This document shows positions 23,797-32,944 of a stretch of DNA of 64,000 nt, piece by piece. Position 1 is the first letter of the stretch; every line of letters begins with the position of its first letter. The position numbers and the translations under genes were made by a program. The stretch comes from CALRGE01 sp964360635. GTDB taxonomy: Bacteria; Patescibacteriota; Gracilibacteria; UBA1369; 2-02-FULL-48-14. The DNA is taken from NCBI GenBank assembly GCA_964360635.1, contig CAYHXO010000009.1:1-64000 (forward strand), written 5' to 3'. The notes under the pieces were generated by a model that was given only the letters and a program-made list of their open reading frames with translations, searched no databases and had not been told where the DNA came from.

Positions 23797-25155
23797 ATGT
23801 CAGACGAACAAAATCCAGCAGTAGAAGAGGCTAAAGAGCACAAGCCAAAATTGCAAACTCCACCCGGATTTCACGATATTCTTCCAAAAGATCATGAATA
23901 TTTCACTTTTGTGAAAAAAGTCGTGCGTCACCGTGCAAGACAGGCTGGTTACAGAAGGATTACAACTCCAATTTTGGAGTTTACTGAGGTTTTTGACCGT
24001 GGAATTGGAGATGCAACTGATATCGTTGAGAAAGAAATGTACACTTTTATGGATAAAGGTGGCAGATCAATGACAATGAAGCCTGAAGGAACTGCAGGAA
24101 TTTGCCGTGCTTATATTGAACATGGAATGAAGGAGCTTCCACAACCTGTGGAATTCTATTATATTGAACCGCATTTCAGATATGACAAGCCTCAGAAAGG
24201 CCGATTCAGAATGTTTTGGCAATTCGGTTTTGAAATTATTGGAGAAAGTGATCCTGCTCTTGATGTCCAATGTATTTTTATTGCATACAAGATCTTCAAA
24301 GATTTAGGAGTTGAGAAAAACTTCACATTGCAGATCAATAATATTGGTTCGCAAAAAAGCCGCGCAAAATATATTGAAGCTCTGATTAATTTCTACAGTG
24401 GCAAAGAAAGATCACTTTGTGAAAATTGTCAGAAGAGATTACTCAAAAACCCACTTCGGCTTTTAGACTGCAAAAAAGAGGACTGTAGAATTTTGGCTGA
24501 ATTGGCGCCTAAATTTATTCAATATAGAAGCAAAGAGGATTCAGAATTTCACCAATCTGTTAAGGAATTTTTAGATGAACTTGGAATTGTTTACGTTGAA
24601 AATGACAAATTGGTACGTGGACTAGATTACTACAGCCAGACTGTTTTTGAATTCTGGGATGCTGAAACAGGCGCACAAAATGCGGTTGGTGGTGGTGGAC
24701 GATATGATGGATTGATGGAAATTATGGGTGGTGAACCGACTCCTGCGGTTGGATTTGCAGTTGGAATCGAGAGATTGATTGATAATATGAAGAAGAATAA
24801 TGTTGAAGTGCCATCAAAAGATGATGTTCAGATTTTCGTTGCTCAATTGGGAGATTTGGCAAAGAAAAAATGTCTGAGATTGATTGATGAGCTTCGAGAT
24901 AGAGGTGTACGCACAATTGGAGCACTTGGAAAAAATAGTTTTAAGGCACAACTTCGTTTGGCCGATAAATTTAAAGTTCCATATGCTCTGATTTTGGGAA
25001 TTACTGAAGTACGTGATGGCACAATTATTATTAGGGATATGTCTAAAGGACAGCAGAGATATATAAAAATGGATGAGGTTGTTGACGAAGTTGTCAGATT
25101 GATCGGTCAAGATAATTTGGACATGTACAGCCCTGGAGAGATTGTGGTAGCTTAG
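23797..25155 (+). CDS. hisS: Histidine-tRNA ligase
   Basis: A 452-residue class II synthetase charging tRNA-His. The catalytic core begins at TPPGFHDILP after a roughly 25-residue charged extension. Motif 2 is FRYDKPQKGRFRMFWQFGFE, the HisRS-specific motif is VRGLDYYSQTVFE, and motif 3 surrounds GGGGRYDGL and GFAVGIERL. The C-terminal anticodon-binding domain (from about residue 345, IFVAQLGDLAKKKC) is present. The SLH gene starts 5 bases after the stop. Confidence 0.95.
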   Translation: MSDEQNPAVEEAKEHKPKLQTPPGFHDILPKDHEYFTFVKKVVRHRARQAGYRRITTPILEFTEVFDRGIGDATDIVEKEMYTFMDKGGRSMTMKPEGTAGICRAYIEHGMKELPQPVEFYYIEPHFRYDKPQKGRFRMFWQFGFEIIGESDPALDVQCIFIAYKIFKDLGVEKNFTLQINNIGSQKSRAKYIEALINFYSGKERSLCENCQKRLLKNPLRLLDCKKEDCRILAELAPKFIQYRSKEDSEFHQSVKEFLDELGIVYVENDKLVRGLDYYSQTVFEFWDAETGAQNAVGGGGRYDGLMEIMGGEPTPAVGFAVGIERLIDNMKKNNVEVPSKDDVQIFVAQLGDLAKKKCLRLIDELRDRGVRTIGALGKNSFKAQLRLADKFKVPYALILGITEVRDGTIIIRDMSKGQQRYIKMDEVVDEVVRLIGQDNLDMYSPGEIVVA

Positions 25156-25159
25156 TGAT

Positions 25160-26464
25160 GTGAAAAGAATATTCGCCAGCCTTATTTTATCGACTTTCCT
25201 GTTTGCACAGCTGGCGCTGGCAGCTTTTCCTGATTTACCGGATTCGAATCCCCATTATGCGGCCGTATCTGATTTGGTGACTCAGGGAATTTTAAAGGGT
25301 TATGACGATGGAAATTTTAAACCGGACCAAAATGTTACTCGTGCTGAAGCGATTAAGATTATTTTGATGGGAGCAGGTATTTCGCTTGATGGAGCGGCAA
25401 GTTTGCCGGCATTAACTTTCAGTGACGTGACTTCTGCTGATTGGTTTTACGATTATTTGAAAATTGCTGTGAATAAGGGAATTGTTAAAGGTTATGAAGA
25501 TGGCACATTTAAACCCTCACAAAATGTGAATAAAGCGGAGGCTATGAAACTTGTATTAATCGCAAGTGGAGTAACTGCTGATGCGGTTGTGGAAAATGCA
25601 TTCGTTGATACACCTTTTGATGCATGGTTTGGTGCGTATGCCGCCTATGCGAAAAAATGGAATATAGAGCCGGCATGGATAGATGGTCGATGGCATCCTG
25701 AAGTAGAAATGAGCAGAGGAATGATTTCTGAAATGGTTTATAGAATGCAGAAGACGAAAAGCAGCTCCGCTGTGTTTGACGAAGCCACAAATTGGCCGAC
25801 AAGAAACTTTCCAACAGTCTCTGCATCGCTGAAAGTTCCTTTCGGCTGGAGTTATAAACCAGATGGCGTTGGTGCTGTTTGGTTACTCGACAAAGCTGGC
25901 AATCAATTTAGCTTACTTGATCCTTATGCAAATGGTGGAACACTTTTGATGACAAGATATATGAACACGGAAGGCAAATCTTCTGCGGATTTATTCAATC
26001 AAATTGAAAGTGACTTGGGTGTCAAAACAAGTGAGGGAGTTGTGAACGGTTACTCAACTTTGGTGGCCTACCATGAAGACGGGGAAAGATGGAGAGAGTG
26101 GTATATTGTGTTGCCGAATAATACGATGCTAAGTTTTGTTGCAATGAGGGGCGATGGATATTATTCAAGCTATCTCGAATCTTATCTTGAAAAAGTAGTG
26201 CAAAGTGTGGTTTATGTTTCTCAAGATGAGCTTTCAATGGATGATATTATTGAAGCTGTGAGAAGTGCAATTAATGCTGATGGAATGGGCAGTGACGCGA
26301 TTGAACTTTTGGCAGATGCAAAGATAATTGAAACTGATACTATTGGGGTTGGAACTGGGCCTGTTGATTATTACTATTCCGCAAGCGCCAATATCACTAT
26401 AAAATACGAGCGTTCTTATAATGTAATTCTGGATATCCGTGACGGACAAACAACTGCTTTCTAG
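25160..26464 (+). CDS. S-layer homology (SLH) surface protein
   Basis: A 434-residue protein starting at GTG with a signal peptide (VKRIFASLILSTFLFAQLAL). Three SLH repeats occupy residues 23-190; the first two are canonical (ILKGYDDGNFKPDQNVTRAE; IVKGYEDGTFKPSQNVNKAE) and the third is degenerate (WHPEVEMSRG). The C-terminal 230 residues are probably a beta-rich domain of unknown role (WPTRNFPTVSASLKVPFGWS). The SLH triplet normally holds proteins to pyruvylated secondary wall polymer. The gene lies between hisS (5 bp gap) and the malic enzyme gene (26-base overlap), so it may be translated from the same message. Confidence 0.88.
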   Translation: MKRIFASLILSTFLFAQLALAAFPDLPDSNPHYAAVSDLVTQGILKGYDDGNFKPDQNVTRAEAIKIILMGAGISLDGAASLPALTFSDVTSADWFYDYLKIAVNKGIVKGYEDGTFKPSQNVNKAEAMKLVLIASGVTADAVVENAFVDTPFDAWFGAYAAYAKKWNIEPAWIDGRWHPEVEMSRGMISEMVYRMQKTKSSSAVFDEATNWPTRNFPTVSASLKVPFGWSYKPDGVGAVWLLDKAGNQFSLLDPYANGGTLLMTRYMNTEGKSSADLFNQIESDLGVKTSEGVVNGYSTLVAYHEDGERWREWYIVLPNNTMLSFVAMRGDGYYSSYLESYLEKVVQSVVYVSQDELSMDDIIEAVRSAINADGMGSDAIELLADAKIIETDTIGVGTGPVDYYYSASANITIKYERSYNVILDIRDGQTTAF

Positions 26465-27587
26465 TCGCGCTTTAGCTCTTCATCGCGAAAATCGTGGAAA
26501 ATTGGGAATAGTTTCTAAAGTTCCTTTGGCAAATCGAGATGACTTGAGTTTGGCTTATACGCCTGGGGTTGCGGCGGTTTCAGAGGCTTTGGCGGCTGAT
26601 AGTGCGCTGATGTATGAACTTACACCAAAGGGAAATATGGTTGCAGTCATCAGTGATGGGAGCGCGGTTTTGGGATTAGGGAATATTGGACCAGAGGGGG
26701 CTTATCCGGTTATGGAGGGAAAATGCCTTTTGATGAGACAATTTGCCGGCTTAGATGCCTTCCCCATTGTTTTAAAAACGCAAAATACTGAGGAAATTAT
26801 TTCGATTGTTGAAAATTTGAGTCCCGGTTTTGGTGGAATCAATTTAGAAGATATTTCAGCGCCGAGGTGTTTTGAAATCGAAGAGCGACTACGAGCTAGT
26901 TTGGATATTCCAGTGTTTCACGACGACCAACATGGCACGGCAATTGTAGTTTTAGCAGGTTTAATAAATGCATTGAAAGTTGTTGGCAAAGATAAAAATG
27001 TGAAAATTGTATTGAATGGCGCAGGTGCAGCGGGAATTTCAATTAGTAATTTACTTTTGCTAGCGGGCTATAGAAATCAGATTATTTTGGATACTCTGGG
27101 TGCAATTTATGAAGGTCGACTTGAGAATATGAATTCTGCAAAAGATGAAATTGCTAAGAAAACGAATCCGGCGAGTTTGCGAGGTGAGTTGAAAGAAATT
27201 ATGAAAGATGCAGATGTATTCATTGGAATTTCCAAAGGTGGGTTAGTCACGAAAGAAATGGTGAGAGGAATGGCCGCTGAAGCGGTGGTATTTGCAATGG
27301 CGAATCCTGTTCCAGAAATTATGCCGGAAGATGCTCTTGAGGCAGGTGCAAAAATTGTTGCGAGCGGACGGAGTGATTACCCGAATCAATTAAATAATGT
27401 TTTGGTTTTTCCGGGAATGTTCCGTGGAGCTCTCGACAATAGAATAAAGCAATTTACAGATCAAATGTTCCTGAATGCCGCCAGCGCTTTAGCGGCATTG
27501 GTGAAAAATCCAACAGCGGAAAAAATTATCCCAAGCCCTTTTGATGAAGGAGTTGCAGCGACTATTGCTGCTTCAATAAAGCTTTAG
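26439..27587 (+). CDS. NAD(P)-dependent malic enzyme
   Basis: A 382-residue enzyme decarboxylating malate to pyruvate. The short bacterial form is recognised by SKVPLANRDDLSLAYTPGVA, GLGNIGPEGAYPVMEGK, the metal/substrate site FHDDQHGTAIVVLAG, the Rossmann motif NGAGAAGISI and FAMANPVPEIMPEDA. It lacks the phosphotransacetylase-like C-terminal domain of MaeB. The start is a GTG overlapping the SLH gene by 26 bases. The 3' end overlaps the convergent gene at 27562 by 26 bases. Confidence 0.92.
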   Translation: MTDKQLLSSRALALHRENRGKLGIVSKVPLANRDDLSLAYTPGVAAVSEALAADSALMYELTPKGNMVAVISDGSAVLGLGNIGPEGAYPVMEGKCLLMRQFAGLDAFPIVLKTQNTEEIISIVENLSPGFGGINLEDISAPRCFEIEERLRASLDIPVFHDDQHGTAIVVLAGLINALKVVGKDKNVKIVLNGAGAAGISISNLLLLAGYRNQIILDTLGAIYEGRLENMNSAKDEIAKKTNPASLRGELKEIMKDADVFIGISKGGLVTKEMVRGMAAEAVVFAMANPVPEIMPEDALEAGAKIVASGRSDYPNQLNNVLVFPGMFRGALDNRIKQFTDQMFLNAASALAALVKNPTAEKIIPSPFDEGVAATIAASIKL

Positions 27588-29037
27588 GAACTCGGTAATA
27601 ACTTTCTTCATTATTTGAATTATATAATTGCAAAATATCTGAAGAAATTCCGTCAGGATTTTCAACAAGTAAAAGAGTTGGATCACGCAATTCAGGTTTC
27701 ATAAATTCAACCGGAATCCAAATGACATCTTCAGGAGAAATATGGTCTTTTTTGTTGAATTTCTTGATAGCTTCGATTGTACCTTCACTAGAAGAAGTGC
27801 ATAGCAAATCAAGCATTTTTGTCAGCTTCCAATTTGGGACTGTGAATGTGTAATATTTCACCCCTTCGTTCACACGTGTATATAATTTTCCCTCCTCATA
27901 AGTTTCCTGAATTTTTGGCTGCTTAATTATTGAGGCAGGTGATGAATCTAATTCAACTGTCTGAGGTTTAAGTGGAACAATATTTTCAGGTAAATAAAGA
28001 TGATAATGAGGAATATTTCCGTGTGTTTCATCAAGTACCAAAATTTCGCCTCTTAAAAAATACTCAGATAACATTTTATCTAAGAGTGGCCTTAGTCTAT
28101 CCTTTATGTCCTTTTCATTTTCAACACTTGTATTATCACGATTAACCATTTCACCGGCAATCACAAATCTTTTCACTGACTGATCTAATGATCTGCCTGT
28201 GATGTGGGTTGAACCAAGTTTTGTTCCACCTTTCCCTTGATCTACTATTGCTTGTTCGCCTACTTCATCACGCATTAAATCATTGTAGACCAATTTCACA
28301 CCAGCACTTCTTTCGAAAAACTCTTTAGCAAATTTCTCGTATGTTTTTTGGGAATTTAATGCCAGCTGCTCCTTACAATCTGAATCAGGATCTTTACATT
28401 CATAATATGGAGAATCCGGCATTATAGGAAATTTTGAAGCGTCCTCATAAATACCTTTTCTTTTAGCAGGATCAGAAATATCCATACCGTCGGCACGAGC
28501 GGCATCTCTTAAGTATTCATAGCCTAGTCTACTTCGGAAAAATTTTCCTTCTCCAGGCGTGAATAAAACTTTAAGTGGCAATTTAATATTCTTCCCTACA
28601 ATTTCGTCGATATTATTTAAATTTAATTCAGGGTTCAATCTCCTCGTAATCTCGATATATGCATTAGTGAATGTTTGCAAATCTTTTTCGTAAGATAGAT
28701 CAGCTCCGGTAGTCCTTGATAATTTATCTTTAATATAATGCGCGAAATATTTCTGCCCTTCACCTAGTTGAAATGTTTCTTCTTTTACTTCCATAACATC
28801 AAATTTCCAATTTCCGCTTTCATATGTCAATTTTACTTGAGGCTGAACTTCCACGGTTTCATCTTTTTTTGTTACGATATTGTATACAATGCCACCTGTA
28901 ATTCCCGCTCCGGTTAAGAGTAAAATCGGAAGTGCCGCTTTGCGAACAAGACTAATTGCGATTTGAACTAGTGGCGAGTTTTTAGGCTTTTCTGTAGGAG
29001 TGACCGGATCTTTTTCTGGAGTGTTTACTGATGTCAT
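27562..29037 (-). CDS. Anchored DUF5715-like/LysM cell-envelope protein
   Basis: About 491 residues. After a cytoplasmic Pro/Lys-rich start there is one transmembrane helix (ALPILLLTGAGITGGIVYNI). The middle carries GSTHITGRSLDQ and, about 75 residues later, a LRGEILVLDETHGNIPHYHLY stretch; the SxHxTG...D...H pattern resembles DUF5715 and M15-type peptidoglycan-site proteins. The C-terminus (KYYTFTVPNWKLTKML ... DVIWIPVE) is LysM-like. A wall-associated role is inferred; catalysis is not shown. The start is ATG 29037 rather than an earlier one that adds an unlikely stretch. It lies just downstream of the CNB-like gene and may share its transcript. Confidence 0.6.
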   Translation of the reverse strand: MTSVNTPEKDPVTPTEKPKNSPLVQIAISLVRKAALPILLLTGAGITGGIVYNIVTKKDETVEVQPQVKLTYESGNWKFDVMEVKEETFQLGEGQKYFAHYIKDKLSRTTGADLSYEKDLQTFTNAYIEITRRLNPELNLNNIDEIVGKNIKLPLKVLFTPGEGKFFRSRLGYEYLRDAARADGMDISDPAKRKGIYEDASKFPIMPDSPYYECKDPDSDCKEQLALNSQKTYEKFAKEFFERSAGVKLVYNDLMRDEVGEQAIVDQGKGGTKLGSTHITGRSLDQSVKRFVIAGEMVNRDNTSVENEKDIKDRLRPLLDKMLSEYFLRGEILVLDETHGNIPHYHLYLPENIVPLKPQTVELDSSPASIIKQPKIQETYEEGKLYTRVNEGVKYYTFTVPNWKLTKMLDLLCTSSSEGTIEAIKKFNKKDHISPEDVIWIPVEFMKPELRDPTLLLVENPDGISSDILQLYNSNNEESYYRVPKALLKQQ

Positions 29038-29080
29038 ATTTTTTATAAAGCACTGAAGAGTGCATTTAAACACGTTTAGC

Positions 29081-30175
29081 TTAAATAGTCAATTTTTGTA
29101 CATTAAGAGAAGCTGCACGAAGTTTATTTATTGCTTCAAGCTTAGTATAAATTCCATGTACTGCGGACTTTAATAGCTCAAAATATTTTGAGTCATCATT
29201 GCCAACATAAACCCACAGAATTTCCGTTTCATTACTTCCCGAGAAAATATTCACATTAGGATTTTCTAAACCTGCTACATTAGACTCAAAAATCGTGTGT
29301 CCGGCATGAATTTCCGCCAACTTTTTAAAAGTGTCACCATTTTTATAAACCTCAACTTTGCCAGAAGTAACTAAAGCAAGATATCCAAAACAAACCGGCT
29401 CAATTCCCATTCCATTTGAGTATTTTTCTTTAAAATGTAATTTAAAATGGATTGGGTCATCTTCATTAGATAAATGTATGCCCTCAAAACCTTTTGGAGA
29501 ATAATCTCTCTTTGGGAAGATTTGATATTCATCACCTTCATGCTCCTCATTGATATTAGAAAGTAATGGCATCCTAAGAATATTTAATAAAATTTCTACT
29601 TTTGCTCTTTCAGGCAAATCTGTAAATACATCTTTTGGAATAAATAAATATAAGGAATCTTGCGTTGTATTAATTATATTTGCAGAACCTCTTAGGCCAG
29701 TGTCGGTAAATAAAAATTCACCTAGATAGGCACCTGCAAAAATATTCACTTCAGCAACTTGGTTAAAATAGTCATCTGTATCACTTGGAATCACTCGAAT
29801 ACTACTAAGTTGTTTAGCAATTAATAAACCTCTATTTAGTAGTGATTTACCAATCAATCTTGCCCCAAAATCAGCTTTTACAGCCTGTATTCTAGATAAA
29901 ATTGTATTCAAAGTTTGTAGAGATACTCCTTTAAAGAGCGGACACTTTTCAAGTGTTAATTGAATTTCTGAATTAGGAATTACTTCCGCAGCATTCATGT
30001 ATCTCTCAATTCCAGGTGAATCGTCACTCATTGTTTCACCTACGACAAGGGAAACTGCTTTTACTTCTTCATCTACTGCAGCGACATGAATACTTTCTAA
30101 AATACGACTCAACGGTGATTCTCCATCTTCTTCCGCGAGGAACTCTTCATCATCTTGTGTATCTTGATCAGACAT
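29081..30175 (-). CDS. Tandem cyclic-nucleotide-binding-like domain protein
   Basis: A 364-residue soluble protein. After an acidic N-terminus, CPLFKGVSLQTLNTILSRI is the typical entry helix of a cNMP-binding domain, with a GAYLGEFLF turn at the phosphate cassette position. A second copy runs from LALVTSGKVEVYKNGD through KLAEIHAGHTIFES. The Arg that contacts the nucleotide phosphate in true CAP/PKA domains is not evident in either cassette, so ligand binding is doubtful. No helix-turn-helix is visible. It likely forms a unit with the downstream envelope protein gene. Confidence 0.6.
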   Translation of the reverse strand: MSDQDTQDDEEFLAEEDGESPLSRILESIHVAAVDEEVKAVSLVVGETMSDDSPGIERYMNAAEVIPNSEIQLTLEKCPLFKGVSLQTLNTILSRIQAVKADFGARLIGKSLLNRGLLIAKQLSSIRVIPSDTDDYFNQVAEVNIFAGAYLGEFLFTDTGLRGSANIINTTQDSLYLFIPKDVFTDLPERAKVEILLNILRMPLLSNINEEHEGDEYQIFPKRDYSPKGFEGIHLSNEDDPIHFKLHFKEKYSNGMGIEPVCFGYLALVTSGKVEVYKNGDTFKKLAEIHAGHTIFESNVAGLENPNVNIFSGSNETEILWVYVGNDDSKYFELLKSAVHGIYTKLEAINKLRAASLNVQKLTI

Positions 30176-30253
30176 ATTTTATACATTTAGTAGATTATTC
30201 TAGTATATTTTTCCAAAAAAAGCATGTATTTTTGAAACGTTTACAAATCATTT

Positions 30254-31000
30254 ATGGCAAGACATAGCCAATACGCAAATATTAAAAAAAGAAAAGGAGC
30301 TGCTGATAAGGTTAGAGGCAAGGTTTTTACTGTACACGCGAAATTGATCGAAATTGCTGCAAAAAGAGGTGGAGATCCTGTTATGAATCCTGGATTGCGA
30401 ACTGCGATTGATAAGGCAAAATCAGATAATGTGCCAAATGCAAATATTGAAAGGGCTGTTCGACGAGGAACCGGCGAAGATAAAGATGGTGTTGTTTATG
30501 AAGAAGCAACTTATGAAGCATTTGGACCTGAGGGAAGTGTTTTTATGATTGATGTAATTACTGACAATAAAAACCGGAGTTTGGGAAATTTAAGGGTGAT
30601 TTTACAGAAGAAAGGCGGAAATTTGGGAGCTGCCGGAAGTGTTGGCTGGAAGTTTGAAAGTAAGGCGTATTTTGAAGTTGCTGGTAATGGCTCAGGAGAT
30701 GAAGTAGAAATGAAAATTATTGACTGCGGAGCAGATGATTTAATTTCGCTCGGCGAAGGGAAATATGAAGTTTACGCCGCTCCGGAAAAATTGGGCGAAG
30801 TGAAAAATGCGCTAATTAAAGCTGATTTTAAGGTTGAAAAAGACGAGTTAGTTTGGAAGGCAAAAGATGAAATTCATGTGAATGATGTTGCTCTCGGAAA
30901 GCAAATTTTAGATATTATTGAAGCCGTTGAAGAAGATGATGACGTGAAAAGCATCACTTCAAACATACATATCGATGAATCAATCTTTAGTCAGCTGTGA
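30254..31000 (+). CDS. yebC: YebC/PmpR family protein
   Basis: A 248-residue member of the YebC family, known as a DNA-binding regulator in some bacteria and more recently linked to relief of ribosome stalling at proline stretches. The start MARHSQYANIKKRKGAADKV corresponds to the usual GHSKWANIKHRK. The central motifs NPGLRTAIDKAK, VPNANIERAVRRG and GSVGWKFE are conserved. The last 21 bases overlap the convergent DHH gene. Confidence 0.93.
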   Translation: MARHSQYANIKKRKGAADKVRGKVFTVHAKLIEIAAKRGGDPVMNPGLRTAIDKAKSDNVPNANIERAVRRGTGEDKDGVVYEEATYEAFGPEGSVFMIDVITDNKNRSLGNLRVILQKKGGNLGAAGSVGWKFESKAYFEVAGNGSGDEVEMKIIDCGADDLISLGEGKYEVYAAPEKLGEVKNALIKADFKVEKDELVWKAKDEIHVNDVALGKQILDIIEAVEEDDDVKSITSNIHIDESIFSQL

Positions 31001-32392
31001 AAGCATGTCGGCAACTGTCATTTCAGGTTTCATTTGTCCGTCCGCATCTTGGAAAAACTTCGCAGACTGATCTTTAATTCGCTCTTCTTCAGGTGTATTT
31101 TGTTTTTGAAAGTGCTTTAGTAGCATGTCTTCACCACCTTCTGAAGGTTTTGGAATTGAGGTTTGTGGTTTTACTACAAGGGACGGGAAAAGTTTGCCCG
31201 AATTTGTGGCTTCGTTCGTGGGTTCACTCGTTTGGCCACCCGTTTTTTCTCTCATATATTTTGCAATCACCTCTTTTGCAAACTGCAAACCTTCTTCCAA
31301 AGTTTTTCCTTTAATTCGGAATCCTGCGGCTTTTTTGTGACCGCCTCCACCAATTATTCCTGCAATTTCACTAACGTCGGCAATATTTCCCGGAGCACGA
31401 AGACTTCCAGAAAGGAATCCTGGCTCTTTTTCTTTAAGCAACATCACGACTTCGGAAGCCGGGGCATTACTCATCAATTCATCGATAATTCCACCGCTAT
31501 CATCACTTTTTGCTCCAGTTTCAGATAGATCAGCAAGTGAGATAGTTGAGTAAACCAGTTTGCTTGATTCTTCGTATGTGATTTTTGAAAGCACTTTTCC
31601 CCAAAGTTTAAGTGTCGCAAGGCTCTTTGTTTTGAAAAGATGTTTAATAATTTCCTGTTGTCTTGCTCCTCTATCTAAAAGTTCAGCAGCAACTTCGAAT
31701 GCCTCTGGGCTTGTGTTTGAATGCTGAAAGCTACCTGTATCTGTGATAATTCCAGTAAGTAGCAAAGTCGCAACATCCTCATCAATTAGCGCTTCAGCGC
31801 TTTCTTTTTCCAACTCTTGAATAATTGGAGTAATCATTTGAGTTGTGGCTGCAGCACTGTAATTTAAATAATTGTGCGTTCCGAATTTTCCGTTTGATGC
31901 GTGGTGATCAATATTCAAAAGTGGACCGTTCAAGAACATTTCCTTGTTTTCTTCTTGAAGTTTACCGAGCTGAACTAAATCACCTGTATCAACTGTAATT
32001 ATCAGGTCAAAACTTGTGCCGCCGGTGTTAAAAGTAATATCGTGAGCAGTGAATTTTCCGTTTTTTGGAGTGATAATAATGTTAATTTTTCCTGCCTCAA
32101 CTTCATATTTCATATGGTCAACTTCTGCACTGTTTGTATCAAGACTAATCACAAAATCTTTCGATTTTGGCAGATCTTTTTCAATTAGATCAACCATTGG
32201 CAAAAACTTTAAGGCTTCCGGCATAGGGTCGCTTGCAACAACAATAACGTTTTTCCCAAGCTTTCTCATTACTGATAAAAGTGCAAGAGAACTGCCCACG
32301 CTGTCCCCGTCCATTGGAGAAGAGGGTGCGATTAGTATATTTTTTGCCGACCTAATCAGTTCCAGCGCCTTATTTTGATCTATCATTTCCAT
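30980..32392 (-). CDS. DHH/DHHA1 phosphoesterase (NrnA-like)
   Basis: A 470-residue protein related to NrnA/pAp phosphatases and c-di-AMP hydrolases. The DHH motif is NIDHHASNGKFG and a TDTGSF motif follows; the DHHA1 RNA-binding-type site is IIGGGGHKKAAGF. In motif I, the usual His before PDGD is replaced by Ser (PSSPMDGDSVGSSLAL), which should weaken one metal site. An extra tail of about 80 residues (from the KTGGQTSE stretch) is low-complexity and charged. Substrate uncertain: nanoRNA, pAp or cyclic dinucleotides. Confidence 0.85.
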   Translation of the reverse strand: MEMIDQNKALELIRSAKNILIAPSSPMDGDSVGSSLALLSVMRKLGKNVIVVASDPMPEALKFLPMVDLIEKDLPKSKDFVISLDTNSAEVDHMKYEVEAGKINIIITPKNGKFTAHDITFNTGGTSFDLIITVDTGDLVQLGKLQEENKEMFLNGPLLNIDHHASNGKFGTHNYLNYSAAATTQMITPIIQELEKESAEALIDEDVATLLLTGIITDTGSFQHSNTSPEAFEVAAELLDRGARQQEIIKHLFKTKSLATLKLWGKVLSKITYEESSKLVYSTISLADLSETGAKSDDSGGIIDELMSNAPASEVVMLLKEKEPGFLSGSLRAPGNIADVSEIAGIIGGGGHKKAAGFRIKGKTLEEGLQFAKEVIAKYMREKTGGQTSEPTNEATNSGKLFPSLVVKPQTSIPKPSEGGEDMLLKHFQKQNTPEEERIKDQSAKFFQDADGQMKPEMTVADMLSQLTKD

Positions 32393-32528
32393 GTAAATGT
32401 ATTCTGTGAATTATACTACTTTTTGGGTCTTCCCGCAAGCAATAAGGGTCTAGTGTACACTTTGTCTACTGCGAAATCAAGCTCAATCACACAAACCTTT
32501 AATGGTTCTGTAACGACTTGATTTTAAT
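32393..32528. other. Intergenic: promoter and a possible short frame
   Basis: On the minus strand a TATAAT (32415-32410) lies 17 bp before the DHH gene ATG. Further upstream a short minus-strand frame without ATG encodes a protein-like stretch containing KVCVIELDFAVDKVYTRPL and ends at a TAG beside the promoter. It may be a gene remnant or chance; a GTG inside it would give a 24-residue peptide. Confidence 0.35.
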
Positions 32529-32891
32529 TTATTTCACTTCTTTATCTCGCCTTGGACACGCACTATTTAAACAATTAGTACATTCCAATCTAACTGAATT
32601 GAGATATGTCGCAAATTGAATTATATCAATTGGAGTAACTCCATGAAGAGAATCCCGTATGAATGATCTTTCTATCATGGATGTAGTAAGTTTAGCCTGA
32701 CTTTCAGTCAAGCATATATCTGGGTTTATCATACTTCTAAGTTGTTCAGAGGTGTGACATATATTAGATGCTGCATATGCAACCTGTTCACCACTCTTCA
32801 AACTGTTACATTTCACGTTATATTCATCGTAAAGATCTTTCAAAACATCATCAGCTGGTGTTCCATTTTGGCTTTCTATAATTTTTGTCAT
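32529..32891 (-). CDS. Hypothetical protein with C-terminal cysteine cluster
   Basis: A 120-residue soluble protein, predicted helical. Six cysteines are scattered through it, and the end has ECTNCLNSACPRRD, a CxxCxxxxC group that could hold a metal. I do not recognise the family. It stands alone between recJ and the DHH gene on the same strand; no strong promoter is evident. Confidence 0.6.
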   Translation of the reverse strand: MTKIIESQNGTPADDVLKDLYDEYNVKCNSLKSGEQVAYAASNICHTSEQLRSMINPDICLTESQAKLTTSMIERSFIRDSLHGVTPIDIIQFATYLNSVRLECTNCLNSACPRRDKEVK

Positions 32892-32944
32892 AATATTAAT
32901 TTTTTACAAATAAGAACCTTATATAAACCATATTTACTGACTTG

